Assembly (NCBI GenBank): GCA_902766175.1 | Contig: CACXCJ010000037.1 | Location: 1 to 32,936 of the forward strand | DNA length: 32,936 nt | Origin: an uncultured Lachnospiraceae bacterium | GTDB lineage: Bacteria; Bacillota; Clostridia; Lachnospirales; Lachnospiraceae | Reading direction: 5' to 3' | In this document: positions 1 to 7,549 of the stretch, in pieces | Position numbering within the stretch: position 1 is the stretch's first letter | Layout: every line of letters begins with the position of its first letter | Translations under genes and position numbers: made by a program | The notes under the pieces: generated by a model | Databases searched by the model: none | What the model was told of the DNA's origin: nothing | The model's input: the letters and a program-made list of their open reading frames with translations, nothing else

Positions 1-722
1 ACCGCGCCGCAGGGCGGGACGCAGCGCTTCGCGACCTCGATGCTCTCCGTCTCGAAGAGAATCTGCGGGTGAATCTGCGCGTTCGCGAACAGTCTCTCCT
101 GCGTGATGCGCGTGCTGTGGCCGTTCTTCAGACCGATGAAGGCTTCATCGGCCGCTTCCTTAATAGAGATGGGCGTGCCGTCCGGGATCCGGCGCGCGAG
201 ATCCGTGCTCTTTGCTGCGAGAAGCCGCGTCTCCTCGCGGGATGCGAGGATATAGGTCAGGGCATTCGTCTTGGCGGTCGTGGTGACGAGCGCGAGGTCC
301 AGCTGGCGGTTCAGGAGCATGGTCTCGAGGCTGTCGGAGCCGGTCTCCGTGAGCTTCAGCGTGACTTCCGGGTACTTCTCGTGGAGCGCCGGGAAAATCT
401 TCGGCATGAGCTGCAGAGAGCGCTGCAGCGGGACCCCGAGCCGTATGGTTCCGCGGACGCCGGAGCGGATTTCGCTGATTTTCCGGGTCAGATTTTCCTC
501 GATATTCAGGACGGAGCGGGCGGCCTGCATATAGCACTCGCCCGCGGGGGTGAGAACGATCGGGTTTGTGTGGCGCACGAAAAGCTCGGCGTTCAGCTCG
601 GACTCGACCTTCCGCACCATCTGGCTGAGCGACGGCTGCGAGACGTAAAGCACCTCCGCCGCGCGGCTGATGCTGCCCTCCCTGAGAATTGTAAGCATGT
701 ACCTGATCTGACGCTCGTTCAT
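1..722 (-). CDS. LysR-family transcriptional regulator (partial, C-terminus beyond left edge)
   Basis: DNA-binding regulator, likely of the divergent citrate lyase genes. Reading the minus strand from an ATG at 720-722 gives an uninterrupted frame of 240 codons to the window edge. It begins MNERQIRYMLTILREGSISR, and residues 1-60 form a classic LysR winged helix-turn-helix (SISRAAEVLYVSQPSLSQ, then a TPAG wing end near residue 60). A linker helix and the start of a periplasmic-binding-protein-like effector domain (RLGVPLQRSLQLMPKIFPAL; LTETGSDSLETMLL) follow. About 50-60 residues are missing relative to the usual ~300. Frames overlapping it on either strand have no domain sense. Divergent placement 250 bp from citD, with a LysR-type inverted repeat between them, suggests it controls citDEF; that role is inference. 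Confidence 0.9.
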   Translation of the reverse strand, partial: MNERQIRYMLTILREGSISRAAEVLYVSQPSLSQMVRKVESELNAELFVRHTNPIVLTPAGECYMQAARSVLNIEENLTRKISEIRSGVRGTIRLGVPLQRSLQLMPKIFPALHEKYPEVTLKLTETGSDSLETMLLNRQLDLALVTTTAKTNALTYILASREETRLLAAKSTDLARRIPDGTPISIKEAADEAFIGLKNGHSTRITQERLFANAQIHPQILFETESIEVAKRCVPPCGA

Positions 723-761
723 TTCCGCACCTCATCCTCTCATGCTTTCAATACTCCCATC

Positions 762-834
762 ATAACATAGTAAAAAAGTTATAGCACCCATAAAACACAA
801 AACACTTGCCCCTGCAAATGCAGAATACTAGAAT
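762..834 (+). promoter_or_regulatory. Candidate LysR operator and citDEF promoter
   Basis: The 247-bp gap between the regulator and citD holds an inverted repeat ATAAC-N11-GTTAT (762-782), the spacing expected of a LysR-type recognition site. A possible sigma-A promoter follows: TTGCCC (806-811), a 17-nt spacer, TAGAAT (829-834). A second perfect palindrome, CTGCA-AA-TGCAG (812-823), lies inside the spacer. The repeat centre would be about 70 bp upstream of the predicted start, typical for activation by LysR proteins. Promoter hexamers are imperfect, so this is a prediction. Confidence 0.5.
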
Positions 835-969
835 GAAATCAGATATGCCCCGGACAGCGGGAAATGCAGGAAATGCGCAGATCGCCGGAATAGACGCGCC
901 TTCCGCCTGCGGTTTCCCGGGGTGCCGGGGAGCGGGAGAACGTTTAAGCAGCCGGAAGGAGGACGCTTG

Positions 970-1269
970 ATGGAAATCAAAAAGGCCGGAATGGCGGGAA
1001 CGCTGGAATCCAGCGATGCCCAGGTAACCGTGGAACCGGGAGACGGCAGAATTGATTTCGAGCTGGACAGCGCGGTCATCAATCAGTACGGAAATCACAT
1101 CCGCGACGTGGCCATGGAGACGCTGGACCGCCTCGGAATCGATAATGTGAAGCTGAAAATCGTGGATCAGGGGGCGCTCGACTGCACGTTAAAGGCGCGT
1201 ATCGAGGGAGCGGTCTACCGGGCTGTGGATCAGTACGAGAATCTTCCGTGGGGAGGTGCGATTCGATGA
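970..1269 (+). CDS. citD: Citrate lyase acyl carrier protein (gamma subunit)
   Basis: Small 99-residue subunit of citrate lyase, which cleaves citrate to acetate and oxaloacetate. It carries the phosphoribosyl-dephospho-CoA prosthetic arm on which the acetyl and citryl thioesters ride. The N-terminus reads MEIKKAGMAGTLESSDAQV; the GTLES motif puts Ser14 at the position modified in characterised CitD proteins. The central ALDC.LKAR.E segment (near residues 75-85) is also typical. Start chosen at 970 because GGAAGGAGG lies just upstream and the family begins here; in-frame codons further upstream would add an unmatched extension. Its TGA overlaps the ATG of citE (ATGA), indicating translational coupling. 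Confidence 0.95.
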   Translation: MEIKKAGMAGTLESSDAQVTVEPGDGRIDFELDSAVINQYGNHIRDVAMETLDRLGIDNVKLKIVDQGALDCTLKARIEGAVYRAVDQYENLPWGGAIR

Positions 1270-2168
1270 ACAATCCGAACAAGAAGCGCCTTAGAAGAAC
1301 CATGATGTTCCTGAACGCGCAGAAGCCGAGCCTGATCAAGGACCCCTACATCTATAAGCCGGATTCCATCATGCTGGACCTGGAGGATGCCGTCGCGGAG
1401 AATCAGAAGGACGCGGCGAGATTCTCCCTGTACCACGCGCTGAAGGAAATCGATTACCGGGGATGCGAGCGCGTGGTCCGCATCAACGGCCTTGACACGG
1501 ACCTCTGGAAGGAGGACATCCGCGTCTCCGTCGCGGGCGGCTGCGACGTGATCCGCATTCCGAAGACCGAGACCGCGGAGCAGGTCCGCGCCGTCGAGGC
1601 GGAGGTCGCGAAGGCGGAGAAGGAGTTCGAGCGCCCGGAGGGGAGCACCCTCATCATGGCGGCACTCGAGTCCGCGAAGGGCGTCCTGAACGCGCTCGAG
1701 GTCTGTGAGTCCTCCGAGCGGATGATCGGCATTGCGCTCTCCGGCGGCGACTACACGAAGGATCTCCAGACCCACATCACCGGCACCGGCGTGGAGCTCC
1801 AGGGCGCCAGGCAGCACATGATCATCGCGGCGCGCGCGGCGGGCGTGCAGTGCTTTGACACCGTGTTCACGAACCTGAACGATATGGAAGCGTTCCGGAA
1901 GGAAGTCGAGATGATTCATCTCATGGGCTTCGACGGAAAGTCCATCATCAATCCGCGCCAGATCAACATCGTCCACGAGATCTTCACGCCGTCGCAGAAG
2001 GACATCATCTTCGCGGAGAAGGTGGTGCGCGAGATCGATTCCAAGAAGGCACAGGGAATCGGCGTGTTCACGGTGGACGGCAAGATGATCGACATCGCCT
2101 TCTATGACGGAGCGAAGAGAACCATTGAGCTCGCCAAGGCATCCGGCGTGTATAAGGGGGACTTATAA
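1266..2168 (+). CDS. citE: Citrate lyase beta subunit (citryl-ACP lyase)
   Basis: 300-residue CitE, the HpcH/HpaI-type TIM-barrel subunit that cleaves citryl-S-ACP to acetyl-S-ACP and oxaloacetate, with Mg2+. Recognisable segments: RRTMMFLNAQKPSLIKDP near the N-terminus, IMLDLEDAVAENQKDAAR (around residues 40-58, acidic metal-site region), VVRINGLDT, LESAKGVLNA (around 145) and FDGKSIINPRQINIVHEIF near residue 230. Length matches the family. The start overlaps the citD stop by four bases; citF starts one base after its stop, so the three genes form one tightly coupled operon. Confidence 0.95.
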   Translation: MNNPNKKRLRRTMMFLNAQKPSLIKDPYIYKPDSIMLDLEDAVAENQKDAARFSLYHALKEIDYRGCERVVRINGLDTDLWKEDIRVSVAGGCDVIRIPKTETAEQVRAVEAEVAKAEKEFERPEGSTLIMAALESAKGVLNALEVCESSERMIGIALSGGDYTKDLQTHITGTGVELQGARQHMIIAARAAGVQCFDTVFTNLNDMEAFRKEVEMIHLMGFDGKSIINPRQINIVHEIFTPSQKDIIFAEKVVREIDSKKAQGIGVFTVDGKMIDIAFYDGAKRTIELAKASGVYKGDL

Positions 2169-2169
2169 T

Positions 2170-3732
2170 ATGATCAACGCGGTAGGAAGAGATATCCCGG
2201 AGGAGATCCTGAAGCTTACCGGCAAGCAGGTCTTTCAGGGGACCCATCATTTCGACGGAACGGAATTCAGGAAGGACGGCCCGAAGACGAAGGTCGTCAT
2301 TAACTCAGACGGCTCGAAGCTCGTCGGGAGCATCCGGGAGGTGCTCGAGAAGTGCGGAATCAGGGACGGCATGACGCTCGGCTTCCATCACCACTTCAGA
2401 AACGGCGACAAGGTCGTGAACATGGTCATGAAGGAAGTTCATGACATGGGCATAAGGAACATCACGATCTGCGCCTCCTCTCTCGGCTCCCAGAACGACC
2501 CGATCCTTCCCTATATCGAGGACGGGACCATCACGAACATCCAGTCCTCGGGCGTCCGCGGGAAGATCGGCGAGGCGATCTCGAACGGGAAGCTCAAGGG
2601 TCTCGCGATCATGAGAAGCCACGGCGGCAGAGTCCGCGCGGTCGAGAGCGGCGAGACGCACATCGACATCGCGTTCATCGGCGCACCGACGGCGGATGAG
2701 TACGGAAATCTCGCGGCAAATGGCGGCAAGGCGAACTGCGGCGTTCTTTCCTACTCCGCAGTCGATGCGCAGTTTGCGGACCGGGTCGTCGCGGTCACGG
2801 ACTGCCTGGTTCCGTTCCCGAATCTCCCGGCGCAGATCACGCAGACCTACGTCGACTATGTTGTCGTCGTGGACGAGATCGGCGATCCGTCGAAGATCGC
2901 GACCGGCGCGGCGAAGCCCACCACGGACCAGAGAAAGCTCCTCATGGCGCAGTACTGCACCGATTTCGTCGTGCACACACCGTACTTTAAGGAGGGCTTC
3001 TCCTATCAGACGGGTGTCGGCGGCGCGTCCATCGCTTCGACGATCTCTCTCGCAAAGATCATGCGCGAGCGGAACATCCATATGGCCTGGGGCTGCGGCG
3101 GCATCGCAAAGCCGATGTGCGAGCTCCTGGAGGAGGGCCTCATCGGAAAGCTCGTTGACACGCAGGACTTCGACGAGTACGCGATCGGCAGCATCGAGCG
3201 GAACCCGAATCACTTCTACATCACGGCGGGCGAGTACGCGGACCCGTTCAACAAGGGCGCGTACGTGAACAAGCTCGACTTCGTCATCCTGGCGGCGCTC
3301 GAGGTGGACGTCCACTTCAACTGCAACGTCGTCGTCGGCAGTGACGGCGTGATCACCGGCGCACAGGGCGGCCACCCGGATACGGCAGCGGGCGCGAAGT
3401 GCACGATCGTCATCGCGCCGATCATGCAGGGCAGAATCCCGTCCATCTGCACGGACGTGACGACCGTCACGACGCCGGGCGAGGATGTGGATGTCGTCGT
3501 CACCGACTACGGCATCGCGATCAACCCGAAGAGACAGGACCTGATTGACGCGACAAAGGACGCAGGGCTTCCGATCAGGACGATCGAGGAGCTGCGCGAC
3601 ATCGCGTACTCCATTGTCGGCGAGCCGGAGAAGGTTCAGTTCGGGGACCGCGTGGTCGGCATCATCGAGGCGCGCGACGGCACGGTGATGGATGTGGTCC
3701 GTCAGGTGAAGCCGTTTGAATTTAAGAAGTGA
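2170..3732 (+). CDS. citF: Citrate lyase alpha subunit (citrate:acetyl-ACP transferase)
   Basis: 520-residue CitF, the CoA-transferase-like subunit that swaps acetate for citrate on the acyl carrier protein. Starts MINAVGRDIPEE; contains GFHHHFRNGD (around residue 75), SSGVRGKIGEAIS, the GAPTADEYGNLAANGGKANCGVL block around residue 175 and a C-terminal CTDVTTVTTPGEDVDVVVTDYGIA stretch characteristic of the family. The start at 2170 follows the citE stop directly; earlier in-frame codons lie within citE. No citC, citX or citG follows: a terminator and an opposing gene come next, so apo-enzyme maturation must be supplied from elsewhere. Confidence 0.95.
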   Translation: MINAVGRDIPEEILKLTGKQVFQGTHHFDGTEFRKDGPKTKVVINSDGSKLVGSIREVLEKCGIRDGMTLGFHHHFRNGDKVVNMVMKEVHDMGIRNITICASSLGSQNDPILPYIEDGTITNIQSSGVRGKIGEAISNGKLKGLAIMRSHGGRVRAVESGETHIDIAFIGAPTADEYGNLAANGGKANCGVLSYSAVDAQFADRVVAVTDCLVPFPNLPAQITQTYVDYVVVVDEIGDPSKIATGAAKPTTDQRKLLMAQYCTDFVVHTPYFKEGFSYQTGVGGASIASTISLAKIMRERNIHMAWGCGGIAKPMCELLEEGLIGKLVDTQDFDEYAIGSIERNPNHFYITAGEYADPFNKGAYVNKLDFVILAALEVDVHFNCNVVVGSDGVITGAQGGHPDTAAGAKCTIVIAPIMQGRIPSICTDVTTVTTPGEDVDVVVTDYGIAINPKRQDLIDATKDAGLPIRTIEELRDIAYSIVGEPEKVQFGDRVVGIIEARDGTVMDVVRQVKPFEFKK

Positions 3733-3774
3733 GACGCGCTCGAGAGACGTGCGCGGGAACAACAGAGAAGTGAG

Positions 3775-3814
3775 AAAAAAGAGTCCCTGGTCCGCGAGGC
3801 CAGGGGCTCTTTTT
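3775..3814 (+). terminator. Intrinsic terminator after citF, probably bidirectional
   Basis: A-run then GAGTCCCTGG (3781-3790), a 9-nt loop, and CCAGGGGCTC running into six T residues (3800-3814). Arms pair with one G-T wobble. The A-run on the left lets it also end the opposing LysR gene (stop at 3872). Confidence 0.85.
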
Positions 3815-3871
3815 GAGAGTCCCCTGCCGGATGGCTTCCCGGCTTACGGATTAGGGGAAATCCGTCCTGCC

Positions 3872-4768
3872 TCAGACGAAATCCGGCCTGCTGTCCGCCG
3901 TCAGCTCCGAACAGATGCGCCGGTACTCCTGTGAAAAGATGCTTCCCTTCGCCCACACAAAGTCAAAATCATGGGTCATGGAAAAATCCTGAAGCTCGAT
4001 AGCTCGCAACGTTCCTTTCTCAAGCTCCCTGCGGGCGGCGATTTCATAGAGAAAGGAGATGCCGCAGTCCTCCTTCAGAAGCTCGATGATGGAGTGCATG
4101 TTTTCCACTGTGACGCAGTGAGGAAAATCCGTGACAGCCAGATTTTTGACAGCAAGATTTCTCTCCAGGATATTTCTCGTCCCGGATCCCTTCTCCCGCA
4201 GAATCAGCCGCTCCGTCAGCAGATCGCTCAGCTTTTCCGGCGGTCTCGAAAATACGTGGGAGGAAGAGCAGACCGGGATGAATTTTTCGCTCCGGAAGGT
4301 CATGTGCTCATAGTTTTTGTACGGATAGTATCCCTCCACAAGGGCAAAATCGATCTCTCCCGCGTCGATTTCCCGCATAAGCCTCGCAGTGTTGCCGTAA
4401 TGAATATGCATATTGGTTTCGCGGTGTGCCTTCATATACACCGCGGCCGGATGCGGCAGCACGTATTCGCCGATCGTCATGGTGACGCCTATGGAGAGTG
4501 TGTGGACGGGATTCTTCAGCGACTTAAGGCGGAGCGCGATCTTGTGCTCATCATTTTTCATGACCGTCATGGTATCGCGGAGCAGTGCTCCCGCAGGCGT
4601 CAGGCGGATTCTCCGGCCGGTTTTCGTAAAGAGCTGCACGCCGTACTGGCGCTCAAGGTGTCCGATGTGCTGGGAGACCGCCGGCTGTGTGATGCACAGC
4701 TCATCCGCCGCTTTGGTATAATTCATTGTCCTGCAGACACACAGAAATGTCTCGATTCTGAAATCCAT
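3872..4768 (-). CDS. LysR-family transcriptional regulator next to a YeiH-type transporter
   Basis: 298-residue full-length LysR protein. N-terminal helix-turn-helix at residues 1-60 (NYTKAADELCITQPAVSQHI; LTPAG), then a two-lobed effector domain beginning around residue 92 (LSIGVTMTIGEYVLP) and including LREKGSGTRNILE, a segment typical of the CysB/YeiE-like branch. AGAAGG lies 8 nt before the ATG. It diverges from the YeiH-family gene at 4948; LysR/YeiH pairing is common in bacteria, so it probably controls that transporter. The effector is not deducible from the sequence. Confidence 0.9.
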   Translation of the reverse strand: MDFRIETFLCVCRTMNYTKAADELCITQPAVSQHIGHLERQYGVQLFTKTGRRIRLTPAGALLRDTMTVMKNDEHKIALRLKSLKNPVHTLSIGVTMTIGEYVLPHPAAVYMKAHRETNMHIHYGNTARLMREIDAGEIDFALVEGYYPYKNYEHMTFRSEKFIPVCSSSHVFSRPPEKLSDLLTERLILREKGSGTRNILERNLAVKNLAVTDFPHCVTVENMHSIIELLKEDCGISFLYEIAARRELEKGTLRAIELQDFSMTHDFDFVWAKGSIFSQEYRRICSELTADSRPDFV

Positions 4769-4947
4769 GGCACGCCTTCTTTCAAATCATAAGAATTTTT
4801 TATGGAATTATCATAATATATAATTATATCTTTTTTAAAGCCCGCTGTATAGTATGGACGAAAAGAACAGATAGACAACTGGCCTGAGAGCGCGCACACC
4901 GGCAGGGTGCCGCAGAGCAGGCCGGAAAACACAAGGGGGAGCGGAGA
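4769..4947. promoter_or_regulatory. Divergent control region between LysR regulator and yeiH-like gene
   Basis: 179-bp intergenic region, strikingly A+T-rich from 4785 to 4840. Two inverted repeats sit side by side: CATAA-N7-TTATG (4788-4804) and ATTAT-C-ATAAT (4807-4817), plausible LysR contacts. TATAGT at 4848-4853 could be the -10 for the transporter, but no convincing -35 is present, which would suit an activated promoter. Confidence 0.4.
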
Positions 4948-5976
4948 ATGAAGAATTTCAGCAGAAAACTGGCAGGCATTCTGGTGTGTCTGGTCATTGC
5001 AGTCCCGTCCTGGCTGCTCGGCAAAAAATTCCCGGTGATCGGAGGCGCCGTGACCGCAATTCTCGCGGGGATGATCATCGCGATGTTCTGGCAGTCGAGG
5101 GGAAGAGCGGAGGAGGGAATCAAGTGGACCTCCAAGTACATCCTTCAGTCGGCGGTGGTTTTTCTGGGATTCGGAATGAATCTTTCGGTTGTGCTGCAGA
5201 CGGGAAAGCAGTCTCTTCCGATTATCGTCTGTACGATCTCAACCTCGCTCCTGATCGCCTGGGCCCTGCATAAGGCAATGCATATCCCGGGGAATATTTC
5301 CACGCTTGTGGGAGTGGGCTCTTCGATCTGCGGCGGTTCTGCGATTGCTGCCACGGCGCCTGTGATTGGTGCGGATGACAGCGAGGTCGCGCAGGCGATT
5401 TCTGTAATCTTTTTCTTCAATGTGCTGGCTGCCATTTTCTTCCCGATTCTCGGGCACGCCATCGGATTCGACACCACGAGCGGCAACGCCTTCGGAATCT
5501 TTGCGGGCACAGCGATCAATGACACGTCCTCGGTCACGGCAGCTGCATCGACCTGGGACAGCATGTGGAATCTCGGGAGCGAGACGCTGGACAAGGCAGT
5601 GACCGTGAAGCTGACGAGAACGCTTGCCATCATCCCCATTACACTGGTTCTGGCGATGCTCCGCGCGAAAAAAAATACCTCCCAGGACAGCGGATTCAGT
5701 CTCCGGAAGGCCTTTCCTCTGTTCGTCCTGTTTTTCGTCCTGGCGTCTGTATTTACGACGATCGCGCTGAGCCTCGGCGTCAGCGCGTCGGTGTTCGCGC
5801 CGCTGAAGGAGCTGTCCAAGTTCATGATCATCATGGCGATGGCCGCGATCGGGCTGAACAGCAATATCGTCAAGCTGATCAAGTCAGGCGGGAAACCGAT
5901 CCTCCTCGGCGCCTGTTGCTGGGCGGGCATCACTGCGGTCAGTCTTCTCACGCAGCATATCATGGGAATCTGGTAA
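4948..5976 (+). CDS. YeiH/UPF0324-family putative sulfate exporter
   Basis: 342-residue integral membrane protein with about ten hydrophobic segments from residue 8 to the C-terminus. Diagnostic stretches: [15 protein letters not shown] (around residue 70), the [21 protein letters not shown] loop around residue 120, [20 protein letters not shown] around residue 185, and the near-terminal [19 protein letters not shown]. Members of this family are annotated as putative sulfate exporters; direct transport evidence is limited. GGGGGAGCGGAG precedes the ATG. Single-gene unit: it is followed by a strong terminator and divergent from its likely LysR regulator. Confidence 0.88.
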   Translation: MKNFSRKLAGILVCLVIAVPSWLLGKKFPVIGGAVTAILAGMIIAMFWQSRGRAEEGIKWTSKYILQSAVVFLGFGMNLSVVLQTGKQSLPIIVCTISTSLLIAWALHKAMHIPGNISTLVGVGSSICGGSAIAATAPVIGADDSEVAQAISVIFFFNVLAAIFFPILGHAIGFDTTSGNAFGIFAGTAINDTSSVTAAASTWDSMWNLGSETLDKAVTVKLTRTLAIIPITLVLAMLRAKKNTSQDSGFSLRKAFPLFVLFFVLASVFTTIALSLGVSASVFAPLKELSKFMIIMAMAAIGLNSNIVKLIKSGGKPILLGACCWAGITAVSLLTQHIMGIW

Positions 5977-6056
5977 TGCGCGGGGAGATCCCTGCGGCGC
6001 GGCACCCGGCGCAAGGAATCCTCCGGTGAACGGGTACGCAGAGTTGTCTGTCATGC

Positions 6057-6109
6057 AAAAGGGCTGGATAAGACAGCAGGCCGGGCGCCTGTCTCTTATC
6101 CAGCCTTTT
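6057..6109 (+). terminator. Strong intrinsic terminator after yeiH-like gene
   Basis: AAAAGGGCTGGATAAGACAG pairs with CTGTCTCTTATCCAGCCTTTT around a roughly 12-nt loop, with one or two small bulges. It isolates the transporter from the EAL gene. The following 169 bp to the EAL start (6110-6278) shows nothing I can name except an AGAAGGA ribosome-binding site. Confidence 0.9.
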
Positions 6110-6278
6110 ATTTCCGGTCTTTCTCCTTCTGCCGGTGCGGCCCGGTTCTCTGCCGCATCTTGTTCAGCGGCGCTTTTTGGTGTATTCTTTGGCTGAAACG
6201 GTTTTCAGACTTTTTTAACAACTTCTGCACTGGCTTCCATACCCGGACCCCTGCCGCCGTATCGAAGAAGGAACATTT

Positions 6279-7418
6279 ATGGATGACGTGACAAGAAGAA
6301 AATCTGACAAGAACCCCAGTGAGGACATCCCGAGTCCGCTTCCGGGCGCCGAACCAGAGGCTGCGGACTACGTTGTTTCCCATCTCGAGGAGGCAATTGA
6401 GAAGGGATGGATCAGAGTCTTTTACCAGCCTCTGATCCGTTCCATATCCGGAGAGCTCTGCGGGATGGAGGCACTGGCGAGATGGGACGATCCCGAGCGG
6501 GGGCTGCTGACCCCGGCAGTCTTCATCCCTCCGCTCGAGAAGAAACAGAAGATCTGGAAACTGGATCTGTGCGTGATCCGGCAGGCGGTGGAAGAACTCG
6601 CCGGGCGGAAGAGCAGCGGGAAGCCGATGATTCCCGTTTCCATCAACCTCTCCCGCTCTGACTTTCTGTGCTGCGATATCTTCCGGGAGATTGAGGACAT
6701 CGTGCGGAGGAACGGCGTCGACTGGAGCCTGATTCATATCGAGATGACGGAGAGCGCCGTGAACCCGGATGCGGAGGCAGAATTCAAGACGCTGGACCGC
6801 TTCAAGGAAGCGGGCTATGAGCTGTGGATGGATGACTTCGGCAGAGGCTGCTCCTCCTTGAATCTGCTGAAGGAGTATGCGTTCGATGTGCTGAAGCTGG
6901 ACATGGAGTTTCTGCGGCGGGAGACAAAGCGCTCCCGGTCCATTGTCCAGTCTATCATCCGCATGAATAAGGGAATCGGACATCAGGTTCTGTCGGAGGG
7001 CGTGGAGAACCGCGAGCAGGTGGAATTCTTGAGGAAGAGCGGATGCGATATGCTGCAGGGCTACTACTTCGGCTGCCCCATGCCGCTTGAAAAAATGCTC
7101 GACTGCTGTGCGGCCAGGGGAATCGCGATTGAAAGCCGGAAGCAGAGGGCCTGCTGGTCTGCCTTGAGGAACATCGATTTTCTGATGGACGTGCCGCTTG
7201 CCCTGCTGGTCTGCGAGAACAAAACGTTCCGCCTTCCGTTTGTGAGTGACAGGGCCATGGATCTGCTCGGGGAGGACACCACCCGGGAAGAACTGGAAAA
7301 GTGGATCAATGATCCGCAGGACACCGCCGGCGCGGAGCTCTTCAGGGCGGTGGAATCCGCCATCCGGACCGGAGACAGCGGGGAAATCTGCTGCTCGAGG
7401 GGGGATCGGCCGCTTTGA
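6279..7418 (+). CDS. EAL-domain cyclic-di-GMP phosphodiesterase
   Basis: 379 residues as read. Residues ~35-290 are an EAL domain expected to hydrolyse c-di-GMP to pGpG. The catalytic set is present: E64-A-L, N123 (SINLS), E155 (HIEMTE), D185-D186 (DDFGRG), K206 and D208 (LKLD), E240 and E243 (SEGVE) and Q247. There is no GGDEF domain, signal peptide or membrane span, so it is probably cytosolic. Residues ~300-379 are an unassigned C-terminal region. The frame stops at 7418 just after a six-G run at about 7399; removing one G would restore a 33-codon tail ending at 7518 with plausible domain-like sequence. Upstream of polysaccharide-modifying genes, so it may adjust c-di-GMP for surface polysaccharide. 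Confidence 0.9.
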   Translation: MDDVTRRKSDKNPSEDIPSPLPGAEPEAADYVVSHLEEAIEKGWIRVFYQPLIRSISGELCGMEALARWDDPERGLLTPAVFIPPLEKKQKIWKLDLCVIRQAVEELAGRKSSGKPMIPVSINLSRSDFLCCDIFREIEDIVRRNGVDWSLIHIEMTESAVNPDAEAEFKTLDRFKEAGYELWMDDFGRGCSSLNLLKEYAFDVLKLDMEFLRRETKRSRSIVQSIIRMNKGIGHQVLSEGVENREQVEFLRKSGCDMLQGYYFGCPMPLEKMLDCCAARGIAIESRKQRACWSALRNIDFLMDVPLALLVCENKTFRLPFVSDRAMDLLGEDTTREELEKWINDPQDTAGAELFRAVESAIRTGDSGEICCSRGDRPL

Positions 7419-7518
7419 TGAGACGTATCTGTTTGCCGTTGAGCTCCGCGACTGCTCCATGCCCGGAAGAGGGAAGTACAGGCGCGGGGGAGATGCAGGA
7501 GAGAGGACAGAAAAATGA
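7399..7518 (+). other. Probable frameshifted 3' end of the EAL gene
   Basis: With one G fewer in the G6 run (7399-7404) the EAL frame continues as SRGIGRFDETYLFAVELRDC and on to a TGA at 7516-7518. The alternating pattern FDETYLFAVELRD looks like a real beta-strand end of a sensory-type domain, unlike the SRGDRPL ending of the frame as given. The restored stop would lie 31 nt before the next gene's start. Could be a sequencing/assembly slip, phase variation or a recent mutation. Confidence 0.55.
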
Positions 7519-7549
7519 GCAGGAGAGAAATACCGGGGGATCGGGACAC

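Noticed and set aside
160-735. 191-codon minus-strand frame overlapping the left-edge regulator
   Set aside because: A different minus-strand frame starting at 722 gives a clear LysR protein running off the window edge; this one is out of frame with it.
2305-3762. Long open frame (about 485 codons) on the minus strand opposite citF
   Set aside because: Arg/Asp/Val-rich sequence with no domain sense, lying exactly opposite a well-conserved citF; a mirror effect of GC-rich codon use.
6108-7460. 450-codon minus-strand frame opposite the EAL gene
   Set aside because: The plus strand encodes a complete EAL active site; the opposite frame is low-information.
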